Origin: Synergistaceae bacterium
GTDB lineage: Bacteria; Synergistota; Synergistia; Synergistales; Synergistaceae
Reading direction: 5' to 3'
Assembly: GCA_030523725.1 (NCBI GenBank)
Contig: JAUNHV010000003.1
Location: forward strand, 119,571 to 183,570
DNA: 64,000 nucleotides
Shown piece after piece: positions 34,124-45,301 of this stretch. A program made the translations under genes and the position numbers. Within the stretch, counting starts at the first letter, position 1, and every line of letters begins with the position of its first letter. The notes under the pieces were generated by a model that made no database searches, was not told the DNA's origin, and saw only the letters and a program-made list of their open reading frames with translations.

Positions 34124-34951
34124 ATGCCAAGAGCAGATGTAAATAATCTTATCAGAGCACAATTTATGCCACACATATGGTGTCCCGGATGTGGTCATGG
34201 TATCATTATGCACTCAATTCTCCGTGCATTGGCAGATTTGCAAATTCCAAAGGAAAAGATTTGCATTTCTTCTGGTATTGGTTGCTCGTCGCGTTTGCCA
34301 GGTTATATAGACGCTTGCACGCTACACACTGCACACGGCAGATCCCTCGCTTTTGCGACGGGTATCCGTATGGCAAATCCAGATCTTACAATTGTGAATG
34401 TTATGGGTGATGGTGACGGGACTGCAATTGGCGGCAACCACTTTATTCACGCATGCAGAAGAAACATCGGTGTTACTGCCGTCTTGATGAATAACAATAT
34501 CTATGGAATGACAGGTGGACAGGCTTCTCCAACGACACCGGAAGGAGCAATGGCAGCAACTGCCCCATATGGTAGCATCGACCCGACATTTGACGTTTGC
34601 AAATTGGCAGCTGGAGCTGGGGCCACATATGTTGCCCGTGCAACGGTTGCAAACCCTGCACAATGCACAATGTTCATAAAGAAAGGCATTGAGCACCAGA
34701 AAAAAGGATTTGCCCTTGTTGAAATAGTTTCTTTCTGTCACACACAATTTGGAAGAAAGAACAAACGCAGCAGGCCACAGGACAACTTGGAGTGGTTGAA
34801 AAACCACACTGTGAGCATTGCGCAAGCAGAAAAATTAACAGCCGAAGAATTGAAAGACAAAATCATTACAGGTGAGTTTGTCAACATAGAAAATGCACGT
34901 GAGTACAGCGACCGTTACAATGATGTTATCGCTCGTGCGCAAAAGGCATAG
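34124..34951 (+). CDS. korB: 2-oxoacid:ferredoxin oxidoreductase, beta (TPP) subunit
   Basis: A 275-residue beta chain. The TPP/Mg motif is VMGDGDGTAIGGNHFIHACRRNIGVTAVLMNNNIYGMTGGQ, and Cys ligands occur in WCPGCGHG and GIGCSSR. The FGRKNKRS segment near residue 210 is usual in the 2-oxoglutarate class. It starts 1 nt after the korA stop with AAGGAGG inside the korA end. Confidence 0.93.
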   Translation: MPRADVNNLIRAQFMPHIWCPGCGHGIIMHSILRALADLQIPKEKICISSGIGCSSRLPGYIDACTLHTAHGRSLAFATGIRMANPDLTIVNVMGDGDGTAIGGNHFIHACRRNIGVTAVLMNNNIYGMTGGQASPTTPEGAMAATAPYGSIDPTFDVCKLAAGAGATYVARATVANPAQCTMFIKKGIEHQKKGFALVEIVSFCHTQFGRKNKRSRPQDNLEWLKNHTVSIAQAEKLTAEELKDKIITGEFVNIENAREYSDRYNDVIARAQKA

Positions 34952-34962
34952 GAGGTTTCATT

Positions 34963-35538
34963 ATGAGCAATAGATTTGAAATTCGTGTTGCTGGCTCCGG
35001 CGGTCAAGGTGTTATCCTGGCGGCGGTCATTTTAGGCGAAGCAGCAGCACTTCATTCGGACACATTGAACTCCGTGCAGAGCCAAGCCTATGGTCCTGAA
35101 GCTCGTGGCGGTGCAGCAAAATCTGAAGTAATTTATGACACAGCCCCCATAGATTATCCAAAAGCGACGAGCCCGAATTTTCAGCTAATTCTTACACAAA
35201 AGGCTTGTGACAGTTACATTGGCGACACAGCAAAGGGCGCCACAGTAATTTTGGATGACATCTTTGTGACAGAAATTCCACAAATTGACGGTCAAATTTA
35301 TCATTTGCCAATAGTCCGCACAGCAAGAGAAAAAATTGGCAGAGAAATTGTTGTCAATATGGTAGCACTTGGTACAGCAGCAAGATTTTTGGAAGAGAAA
35401 AAGCTCCTTGCACCAAGTGCAATAAAACAAACCATCTTGGCTCGTGTTCCAAAAGGAACTGAAGAGCTTAACGCAAAGGCCTTTGACGAAGGTTATTCAA
35501 TTATGGATGAGGCTTTGAAAAAACAACCTTTGAAATAA
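34963..35538 (+). CDS. korC: 2-oxoacid:ferredoxin oxidoreductase, gamma subunit
   Basis: A 191-residue gamma chain with the conserved start FEIRVAGSGGQGVILAAVILGEAAA and QSQAYGPEARGGAAKSEVIYD. This domain interacts with the TPP core in POR/KGOR enzymes. ATG 34963 has GGAGG upstream. The operon ends with a strong terminator 24 nt after the stop. Confidence 0.93.
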   Translation: MSNRFEIRVAGSGGQGVILAAVILGEAAALHSDTLNSVQSQAYGPEARGGAAKSEVIYDTAPIDYPKATSPNFQLILTQKACDSYIGDTAKGATVILDDIFVTEIPQIDGQIYHLPIVRTAREKIGREIVVNMVALGTAARFLEEKKLLAPSAIKQTILARVPKGTEELNAKAFDEGYSIMDEALKKQPLK

Positions 35539-35561
35539 GTTGTTGGATTATAATGAAAGTA

Positions 35562-35598
35562 AAAGAGAGGCTACTCATAATTTGAGTAGCCTCTCTTT
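35562..35598. terminator. Terminator between korC and the dedA gene
   Basis: Perfect 16-bp stem (35562-35577 with 35583-35598). An A run and a T run make it usable from both sides. Confidence 0.92.
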
Positions 35599-35626
35599 AT
35601 TATGGATGCCAAATTACATCTCTAGT

Positions 35627-36262
35627 CTATTTTTCGTTTTTCTTAGCTTTGAATTTTTGGTAGAAGAAATATCCAACAATCAGCACGGCACAGAAGATAA
35701 TAAGCCCGATTGAAATTTTATGCAGATTTTTGTTTATCAGCTCTGTGTTCTGACCGAGGAAGTAACCGAGCAATGCAAGAATAATGACCCAAATTCCACT
35801 GCCGAGTGTTGTAAAAAATAAGAATGATGCAATGTTCATTCTTGCAAGCCCTGCGGGAAGTGAAATGTATTGGCGAATGACAGGAAGCAAACGACCTGTG
35901 AAGGTGCTGATGTGTCCGTGCTTGGCAAAGAATTTTTCTGCCTTGTCAAGAGATTCTTTTGTTACAAAGAAATATTTACCGTATTTTTCAAAAAATGGTC
36001 TGCCCCACTTTACTGCAAGCCAGTAATTAAAAACAGCCCCCAAAATACTTCCAACTATTCCAAAGAAAATAACAAGAAAAAGGCTCATTTCTCCTTGGCT
36101 TGCGAGATAACCTGCTGGTGGCATAACCACTTCACTTGGGAATGGGAAGAACGATGATTCAAGGAACATCATAACGACAATTCCAAAATAGCCAAGTGAA
36201 CCGACCGTTTCAACTATAAAAGCAATAAGCGCATGAAACAATGCACCTAACGTTGTCAACAT
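35627..36262 (-). CDS. DedA-family membrane protein
   Basis: A 211-residue DedA protein: [25 protein letters not shown], the re-entrant [25 protein letters not shown] and the conserved [22 protein letters not shown]. Family members are putative lipid or undecaprenyl-phosphate flippases with roles in envelope upkeep. It has four to six membrane segments and a Lys-rich end. ATG 36262 follows AGGAGG, and it lies 25 nt after the tsaC stop, so it may be the last gene of the tatD-tgt-tsaC run. Confidence 0.9.
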   Translation of the reverse strand: MLTTLGALFHALIAFIVETVGSLGYFGIVVMMFLESSFFPFPSEVVMPPAGYLASQGEMSLFLVIFFGIVGSILGAVFNYWLAVKWGRPFFEKYGKYFFVTKESLDKAEKFFAKHGHISTFTGRLLPVIRQYISLPAGLARMNIASFLFFTTLGSGIWVIILALLGYFLGQNTELINKNLHKISIGLIIFCAVLIVGYFFYQKFKAKKNEK

Positions 36263-36286
36263 TTGTTAAATCCTCCTAAAAATTCA

Positions 36287-39235
<2,949 letters not shown>

Positions 39236-39350
39236 TTACTCATGTCCTCGAAAATAAAAAATTCGCAGTTATTCTACATACAAACCTATTATTTTGCAAG
39301 GCAAGTTTGTGATTGATCAGCAAAGTAACTTCGTGAAAAAAGGTAAAATT

Positions 39351-39986
39351 TTAGAAAATTTGCCCAGGAAGTATCAATTTTTCTTTCTCGGGGAATTTTG
39401 CGTCATAGGCTTCAAATTCTGTCGGATTTTCCTCTGCTACAAAATATCCCTTCGGTGTAGTATATTCACCACTAATACCGTCAAGATAACCGCTCACTAA
39501 TTCCTTGCAAAGAAAAAATGATGAGTCAGCACCGTCCGGTAAGCCATGGTAACGGATTCCCCTTGTAGAAGCAAAAACAAAACCGCATTTTCCGTAGAAA
39601 TCAATATTTCCCTCAAAGCACACTGCCTTACATTCATATTCAGTAGCTTTTTTCAAAGAATAATCCAAAAGCATCTTTCCATAACCATGTCTTTTAAGGT
39701 CATTTGCAATGCAAATTGGTCCCATTGTTACGATGGGCAGTTTGCCACCGTTATCGAGTGCAATTTCTGCCTTTACAAAGATATTTTGTCCTATGATTTT
39801 GCCATTTTTCTCCATCACAAAGGCAAGCTCTGGGATGTAATCTGGGGTGCTTCTAAGTTTCATTAGTACAAAATGTTCTAGACAACCAGGTCTATATACA
39901 TTCCAAAAACTTTCTCTCACAAGATTTTCAACAGTCTCGTAATCTTCTTTTTTCTCCAAACGAATAATAATCTTGTCTGTATCCAT
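39351..39986 (-). CDS. GNAT-family N-acetyltransferase
   Basis: A 211-residue GNAT enzyme of the YhbS type: IIIRLEKKEDYETVENLVRESFWNVYRPG at the start, acetyl-CoA binding region VTMGPICIANDLKRHGYGKMLLDYSLKKA with the RxxGxG-like RHGYGK, and CFEGNIDFYGKCGFVFAS. The acceptor is unknown. ATG 39986 after AGGAGG. It stands alone between tatD and the ykgJ gene. Confidence 0.88.
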   Translation of the reverse strand: MDTDKIIIRLEKKEDYETVENLVRESFWNVYRPGCLEHFVLMKLRSTPDYIPELAFVMEKNGKIIGQNIFVKAEIALDNGGKLPIVTMGPICIANDLKRHGYGKMLLDYSLKKATEYECKAVCFEGNIDFYGKCGFVFASTRGIRYHGLPDGADSSFFLCKELVSGYLDGISGEYTTPKGYFVAEENPTEFEAYDAKFPEKEKLILPGQIF

Positions 39987-40090
39987 GTCTTTCCTCCTAA
40001 AAATTATGCATATCTCTTTTTAAGCGCTTCTTGAAATTTGTTTCTTAAAGATTATAATAACACTAATCGAGCATATGAGGTGTGAAATTT

Positions 40091-40603
40091 ATGCTAAGCA
40101 AAATTTTAAAGAAAACGACCTGTGCATCTTGCAAATTCTGTTGCGTTTTTAGCAGAAAATCCCTTTGGGAAGTGCCAAATTTTCCGATAGAAAAATTAGA
40201 AGAATTAAAAAATTATGCTGTTAATCCACCGATTTTTACGAAAGAAAATGACGCTTTGTCTTTACATTTGGAACAGCTTTATAAAACGAACTCACCTGAC
40301 GAAGTTGTGCCCTGCAGTTTTTTAGACGAAAAAAAAGGCTGCACTCTGCCGGATGACTTGAAACCTATGCAGTGCAAAATTTGGCCTTTCCGTGTAATAA
40401 AAAAAGACGGCAAAAACTTGCTCGTCTTTGAAACAACCTGTGCAGCTCTCGGTAATAGCCTAACCTCGGAACTCTGTGAATTTGCGAAATGTGAGCTTGT
40501 TACACCTATAAAAAACTACCTTGCTACACGCGCATATATTTCTTTTGAGGACAAGACAGGCAAAACGAAGAATTTTCCTGTTATTTGTTCACTGGAAGAC
40601 TAA
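40091..40603 (+). CDS. YkgJ-family Cys-cluster protein
   Basis: A 170-residue protein with the YkgJ (CxxCxxCC) zinc/iron Cys pattern: CASCKFCC at the start, then PCSFLDEKKGCTLPDDLKPMQCKIWPF, and two later Cys. The family may bind Zn or Fe-S, but its function is not defined. ATG 40091 has GAGG 10 nt upstream; the GTG at 40082 abuts that site. It is followed 12 nt later by a DUF2156 gene, with which it is probably co-transcribed. Confidence 0.85.
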   Translation: MLSKILKKTTCASCKFCCVFSRKSLWEVPNFPIEKLEELKNYAVNPPIFTKENDALSLHLEQLYKTNSPDEVVPCSFLDEKKGCTLPDDLKPMQCKIWPFRVIKKDGKNLLVFETTCAALGNSLTSELCEFAKCELVTPIKNYLATRAYISFEDKTGKTKNFPVICSLED

Positions 40604-40615
40604 GAAGGACTTACA

Positions 40616-41539
40616 ATGCAACAGACGGAAAATTTACAACAAATTTTTGATAAAAACTTTATTGCAGACTACAAAAAGCTACACGAAAAAATGATGCCTC
40701 TTTCTGCCAATTTTAGTTTCTTTTGTTCATGGCGTAGGACAAAAACCGACGGTCAAAAAATTGTCTATGATACTTCTTTAAATATGTTTGTTTTTCTGCC
40801 ACAAGAGGGACTTCCGCAATTTCCGCCCCTTGCAGATTACAATGTAGTAAACTGGGACGAATATTTTAACAAATATTTTTATGGTCGCAAACAAATCAGC
40901 TTTGTAACTGTACCAGAGGCATTACTAAAAGTTTGGCGGAATAAATTTTCAACTTCGCTTCATGCAGAGGAAAATAGAGATTTAGCGGAATATTTGTATG
41001 ATGCTGTGCCTTTTTCTTCCCTCTCCGGCAGGAAATACGATAAAAAACGCAATCATTTCAATTTTTTAACCAAACATTTCGAATATAGCTACCTGCCCTT
41101 GACACCCGACCTTGTTCCACAGGTGAAACAATTTCAAAAAAATTGGCTTGAAAAACAAATGGACATGGAAACTATTAAGGGGCATTTTTTGCCCAAGGAA
41201 GATGTGCTAATTGACTACATGTTGTCCAACTGGAGCTTTTTTTGTCCCAAATATCTGCAGGGTAGTGTCATATTGATAAACGATGAAGTAGTTGCTTACA
41301 CGATAGGAGAAATTGTTGGTTCTAGCATAATCATCCACATTGAAAAGGCGAATTCAAAAATTCATGGGCTTTACCAAGGAATCAGCAAGGATTTTTTGAC
41401 ACAGATGTTGCTGGAGCATCCGGAAATAAAAATTGTTAATAGAGAAGAAGACATGGGAGATGCCGGACTGCGACACGCCAAGATGAGCTACCATCCAGAC
41501 GGATTTTCTAAAAATTATAATGTACAAATAAAATTATAG
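40616..41539 (+). CDS. DUF2156 (phosphatidylglycerol lysyltransferase C-terminal-like) protein
   Basis: A 307-residue protein with the dual GNAT-like fold of DUF2156: FSFFCSWRRTKTD near the start and the closing hallmark INREEDMGDAGLRHAKMSYHPDGFSKNY-like block (here VNREEDMGDAGLRHAKMSYH). DUF2156 forms the lipid-aminoacylating part of MprF, but stand-alone soluble copies like this have no proven activity. It lacks membrane segments. ATG 40616, with terminator 41547-41582 behind it. Confidence 0.85.
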   Translation: MQQTENLQQIFDKNFIADYKKLHEKMMPLSANFSFFCSWRRTKTDGQKIVYDTSLNMFVFLPQEGLPQFPPLADYNVVNWDEYFNKYFYGRKQISFVTVPEALLKVWRNKFSTSLHAEENRDLAEYLYDAVPFSSLSGRKYDKKRNHFNFLTKHFEYSYLPLTPDLVPQVKQFQKNWLEKQMDMETIKGHFLPKEDVLIDYMLSNWSFFCPKYLQGSVILINDEVVAYTIGEIVGSSIIIHIEKANSKIHGLYQGISKDFLTQMLLEHPEIKIVNREEDMGDAGLRHAKMSYHPDGFSKNYNVQIKL

Positions 41540-41546
41540 GAAAATA

Positions 41547-41582
41547 AAAAAGTCTGTTACTCTTTTGAGTGACAGACTTTTT
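41547..41582 (+). terminator. Terminator of the ykgJ-DUF2156 pair
   Basis: A 16-bp stem (41547-41562 with 41567-41582) with one G-U; A and T runs flank it, so it may also stop the convergent lar operon. Confidence 0.88.
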
Positions 41583-41616
41583 ATTTTGCTCTCTATTTGA
41601 TGCATTTATTTTATTG

Positions 41617-42855
41617 CTAGTTGTCTTGCTTTTCTTGTGGGCTGATTTTGTTTGTTATATCGGCAAGACTTGTCCCTTGTTCTCTTGCAATGCGGGCAAG
41701 ATCCTCATATTCATATTTTTCTTTTGTGATACCGTAACCTTTGGATATCTTTTTTCTCACATTTCCGTATTCTGTCGGAATTGTTTTAACTGAACGTGAC
41801 AAGGTATAACGACGACTAATATTTTCTCGCACTCCGAGTGTTGTGGTATGTTTGAAAATTAGTCGCAACATTTGTTCTGTGTCACTGTTGTGACACATGA
41901 CAGAGAGCAAAATGCCGGGGCGCGACTTTTTCATTTGAATAGGAACAGTGTATACGTCTAAAGCTCCAGCGTTAAAAAATTGTTCTTCGGCAAATGCAAT
42001 GGCTTCAGGCGTCATATCATCCAAATTGCAACAAAGCTCTGTTACAAAGTCAGATGTATTTTCTGTTTCTCCTAAGAGTACCCGAACACAATTAGCGACG
42101 GGAAAATCTTTGCTTCCCATGCCGTAACCAATGGACGTTGTCCTCATGACTGGCATTTTGCCAAAACTCATGGCAAAGTGTTTTAATAAAGCAGCACCTG
42201 TTGGTGTGCAGAGCTCACCTGTGATTTCGCCGCTGTATATGGGAATATTTTGCAAAATATACGATGTTGCAGGAGCAGGAACAGGAAGAATACCGTGTGC
42301 ACACTTTACCTGACCGCAGCCAACATGAATTGGGGAGACAAGAATACTATCAGGACAGATGCGATCCATTAGCATACAAAAAGCTGTTATATCTGTGATA
42401 GCATCCATCGTGCCAACTTCATGAAAATGGATTTCGCTAACAGGAGCACCATGAACATGACTTTCTGCTTCTGCAATTAGTGAATATACTTTTGTTATAT
42501 TCGTTTTAATTTTTTCAGATAATGGTAGGTCATTAATAATATGCATTATTTCGTGCATATTGCTGTGATGATGAGTGTGTGTGACGTTGTGGGGATGTTC
42601 ATGAAGACAATTATGCTCAATGTCATGTGCCTTTTTCATTGCTTCTGTCTCTTCTGTACCATTAACCTTCACAGAAATGTGTGTGCCAACAAGTCCACAT
42701 TTGACAGATTTTTCAGCAGTAACAGTGACGCCAGGAATACCGAGGCTATTTAGTTCTTCAAGAAACTCATTTTTATCTGGTATGAGTTCAAATAAAGCAG
42801 CTGTCAACATATCGCCGGCAGCACCCATGCCACAATCAAAATACAGGGTTTTCAT
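41617..42855 (-). CDS. larC: Nickel-pincer cofactor nickel insertase
   Basis: A 412-residue LarC, which inserts Ni into pyridinium-3,5-bisthiocarboxylate mononucleotide. It starts TLYFDCGMGAAGDMLTAALFEL, has a His-rich stretch (about residues 85-105: HNCLHEHPHNVTHTHHHSNMH) fit for Ni binding, then EIHFHEVGTMDAITDI and CNLDDMTPEAIAFAEEQFFNAGALDVY. In Lactobacillus LarC needs a ribosomal frameshift; here it is a single open frame. Its start overlaps the larB stop in ATGA. Confidence 0.94.
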   Translation of the reverse strand: MKTLYFDCGMGAAGDMLTAALFELIPDKNEFLEELNSLGIPGVTVTAEKSVKCGLVGTHISVKVNGTEETEAMKKAHDIEHNCLHEHPHNVTHTHHHSNMHEIMHIINDLPLSEKIKTNITKVYSLIAEAESHVHGAPVSEIHFHEVGTMDAITDITAFCMLMDRICPDSILVSPIHVGCGQVKCAHGILPVPAPATSYILQNIPIYSGEITGELCTPTGAALLKHFAMSFGKMPVMRTTSIGYGMGSKDFPVANCVRVLLGETENTSDFVTELCCNLDDMTPEAIAFAEEQFFNAGALDVYTVPIQMKKSRPGILLSVMCHNSDTEQMLRLIFKHTTTLGVRENISRRYTLSRSVKTIPTEYGNVRKKISKGYGITKEKYEYEDLARIAREQGTSLADITNKISPQEKQDN

Positions 42856-43607
42856 TTCACCGCCTCCATATGATTTATCATACTTGCAAGGTATCCGGCT
42901 CCGAAACCATTATCAATGTTGACAACAGACACTCCACATGCACATGAATTTAGCATAGATAAAAGTGCTGATAGTCCGCCAAAAGATGCACCGTATCCAA
43001 CACTTGTAGGAACAGCAATTACGGGGCAATCTGCAAGACCACCAATAACGCTGGCAAGAGCACCTTCCATGCCGGCAACAGCAACTATGACGGATGCACA
43101 CATAATATCATCCAGATGGGACATAAGGCGATGCAGTCCTGCAACTCCAATATCAAATAAGCGAAGTACTTCGTTGCCAAGTGCTTCCGCTGTGATTGCA
43201 GCTTCTTCAGCCACCGGAATATCACTTGTTCCACCGGTAGCGATAATAATTTTGCCAATCCCGTTTGGTTTTGGCATTTCACCAATAAAGCCTATTTTTG
43301 CATCTTGAAAATATTTAAGTGAAATTTTCTTACTGATTTTTTCTGCTCTTTCTTGAGAAAGGCGTGTAATAAGGATGTTGTTTTGCCCGTTTTGTAGCAT
43401 TGTGTCAAGAATGCCGAGTATTTGCTTGGTAGTCTTGCCTGCTCCATAAATCACTTCAGTTGCGCCTTGACGGGCTTTGCGGTGCAAATCTATTTTTGCG
43501 TAGCCAATATCTTCAAACGGCTTTGTTTTTATTTTTAGTAACGCTTCATCGACGCTAATTTTGTTATTCTTGACATCTTCTAGAATCTGCTTTATTTCAG
43601 TTTTCAT
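42852..43607 (-). CDS. larB: Pyridinium-3,5-biscarboxylate mononucleotide synthase
   Basis: A 251-residue LarB that carboxylates and hydrolyses nicotinate adenine dinucleotide in the first step of pincer synthesis. The C-terminal half resembles PurE (VIVAVAGMEGALASVIGGLADCPVIAVPTSVGYG, then NIDNGFGAGYLA). The start ATG 43607 has GGAG 7 nt upstream; it overlaps the larE end by 11 bp, so the ORF extension to 43625 is not needed. Confidence 0.94.
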   Translation of the reverse strand: MKTEIKQILEDVKNNKISVDEALLKIKTKPFEDIGYAKIDLHRKARQGATEVIYGAGKTTKQILGILDTMLQNGQNNILITRLSQERAEKISKKISLKYFQDAKIGFIGEMPKPNGIGKIIIATGGTSDIPVAEEAAITAEALGNEVLRLFDIGVAGLHRLMSHLDDIMCASVIVAVAGMEGALASVIGGLADCPVIAVPTSVGYGASFGGLSALLSMLNSCACGVSVVNIDNGFGAGYLASMINHMEAVK

Positions 43608-44349
43608 TTCGCGTCTCCAAATCAAGACAAACTAATTTGTAATATTTTTTAAGTTCGGCCAGTATTTCTTTGCGGTTTTCCATAAGGAGCTGTAGTTGTT
43701 GCTCTTTTAATTCTATTTTTGCCGTTTGTCCCATCGAGCGAACACGAAAGTCTGAAAATCCTCTTGAGGATAAATAGCCTTCTACTATTTCAATCCTCTT
43801 GAGCATTGGTTCGCTGATAGGTTGTCCCGTTGGAATTCTCGTTGCAAGACAGGCATAAGCAGGTTTGTTCCAGGTAAAAAGCCCAGCTTCTTTTGACAAA
43901 AGGCGAATTTCTTGCTTTGTCAGTCCGCAAAGTCGTAGCGGTGAAAGAAAAGCCAATTCCTCTAGTGCCTTTGAACCGGGTCTGTCATCTATTGCATCAG
44001 ACGCATTGGTTCCATCTAGCAAAACAGTATATCCGTCCGTTTGAGCCTGTCGCTTAATAGCAGACAAAATTTGTTTTTTGCAGTAATAACAGCGATTCCA
44101 AGGATTTGTTACTATATTTTCATCTACAAGGATATCAAGGGGTATTACCTTCATTTGCACACCCAGCTCAGAGCTAATGTGCAGAGCATCATTCAGCTCA
44201 AACTGTGGTTGAAAAGCCGATTTTACATAATAGGCGCATACCTCTTTGCAGTGTTTTTTAGCTTCATACAAAAGGTAGCTGGAATCAACGCCACCGGAGA
44301 AAGCTATCGCCGTTTTTGGATACTTGGCAAAAAACTCGCGTAAATTCAT
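43597..44349 (-). CDS. larE: ATP-dependent sulfur transferase of the nickel-pincer pathway
   Basis: A 250-residue LarE. It has a PP-loop SGGVDSSYLLYEA for adenylation, the NPWNRCYYCKKQIL block, and the sulfur-donor region AYACLATRIPTG whose Cys corresponds to the sacrificed cysteine. It converts the two carboxylates to thiocarboxylates. It is the third gene of the operon after two small membrane proteins; larB and larC follow. The lactate racemase gene larA is not in the window, so the enzyme using the cofactor is not known. Confidence 0.94.
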   Translation of the reverse strand: MNLREFFAKYPKTAIAFSGGVDSSYLLYEAKKHCKEVCAYYVKSAFQPQFELNDALHISSELGVQMKVIPLDILVDENIVTNPWNRCYYCKKQILSAIKRQAQTDGYTVLLDGTNASDAIDDRPGSKALEELAFLSPLRLCGLTKQEIRLLSKEAGLFTWNKPAYACLATRIPTGQPISEPMLKRIEIVEGYLSSRGFSDFRVRSMGQTAKIELKEQQLQLLMENRKEILAELKKYYKLVCLDLETRNEN

Positions 44350-44374
44350 GTAATACCTCTAGGAGATAACAGAA

Positions 44375-44692
44375 TTATTTATTTTTCTTGAACAAGGCTG
44401 TATTCACAACACCCTTTGGATCCTTAACAAGTAATATAACGAGCCAAATAACAAGCCCTAAAGCTACAACAGATAAGCCAAGATAGAAATCATGAAGCAT
44501 ATCAAGAGGAGCTGGTGCAAAAAAATCCACGCCAAACTGTGCATAGGCAAAAATAGCATCGGTAAGCCACATGATAGATGCCCCCCAATACATCAAACTC
44601 AATGTGCCAAGCATCATTTCGTTATTAGCTCCATTCCTATACCAGATGATTGTGCAGATAATTGCAGCAAAAACAGTCGTCAAAAGAGTCAT
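44375..44692 (-). CDS. Small membrane protein of unknown function in the lar operon
   Basis: I do not recognise this 105-residue protein. It has three predicted membrane segments (about residues 2-20, 25-50, 65-90), a loop with FAPAPLDMLHDFYLG, and a basic tail ending TALFKKNK. It starts 3 nt after the stop of the gene encoded at 44696-45109 and ends 25 nt before larE, so all five genes look like one transcript. A role in nickel or cofactor handling is a guess from context only. Confidence 0.72.
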   Translation of the reverse strand: MTLLTTVFAAIICTIIWYRNGANNEMMLGTLSLMYWGASIMWLTDAIFAYAQFGVDFFAPAPLDMLHDFYLGLSVVALGLVIWLVILLVKDPKGVVNTALFKKNK

Positions 44693-44695
44693 TTA

Positions 44696-45109
44696 TTATG
44701 CTCTTTCTCTTAAAAGTTTGGTTGAATTAAGGTTTCTTTTTTCAATAATAGAAGAAACTGCTACCATACAACCCCACACAAAGGTAACTAAAACAGACAT
44801 CATTACACCAACGCTTCCCATTTCGGCAAACATTGAAGCACTGTTGCCACTTTCTATTGCTGTTAAAAATGGAAAAAATGGGGTAACTTCACCGTGCCAC
44901 AAATGCTCAAAAGCAAGCAGCGCAGAACCGCCCCAAAGCATCTTATTCAGCCAGCCAAGCTTTGTTGCAAAGCTGATTTTTGTGGCTTCTGTCATAGAAC
45001 CATCAGAAAGGAACAGTTTTACAATCTGTTTTTTTTCTTTGGATTTCATTACCTTTTCAGCGACTGTAGTGACTATTGCTTCTGTTACTGGAACAATAAA
45101 ACAAGACAT
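44696..45109 (-). CDS. Membrane protein of unknown function, first gene of the lar operon
   Basis: A 137-residue protein with a hydrophobic start (MSCFIVPVTEAIVTTVAEKV), a charged cytoplasmic stretch (MKSKEKKQIVKLF) and two further membrane segments (about 53-80 with HLWHGEVTPFFPF, and 97-118). The His pair in HLWHGE could bind a metal, but this is speculative. It starts at ATG 45109 after CGGAGG. The leader before it contains two hairpins (45141-45204). No family recognised. Confidence 0.7.
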   Translation of the reverse strand: MSCFIVPVTEAIVTTVAEKVMKSKEKKQIVKLFLSDGSMTEATKISFATKLGWLNKMLWGGSALLAFEHLWHGEVTPFFPFLTAIESGNSASMFAEMGSVGVMMSVLVTFVWGCMVAVSSIIEKRNLNSTKLLRERA

Positions 45110-45140
45110 AGTTATTTTCCTCCGTAGAATAGATAGCAGG

Positions 45141-45242
45141 GCGCCTACAGTTTATTTGGAATCTTATTAGGCGCTCAACCTTCTTGTCAGACCTCTTGTC
45201 TGACCGCGTTATCGTAACATGTTAGCGTTATTGTGTCAACGT
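45141..45242 (-). promoter_or_regulatory. Promoter and structured leader of the lar operon
   Basis: On the minus strand TTGACA is followed after 17 nt by TACGAT. The predicted leader then forms GTCAGAC-AAGAG-GTCTGAC (45186-45204) and a longer-loop hairpin with GCGCCTA/TAGGCGC arms (45168-45174 with 45141-45147) before the ribosome site at about 45120. No known riboswitch was matched by eye. Confidence 0.45.
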
Positions 45243-45301
45243 GAAAGTGACTTTTATCAATAAGCGACATTTCTTCAATTTTTTATTTTTTTCTAATTAT
45301 C

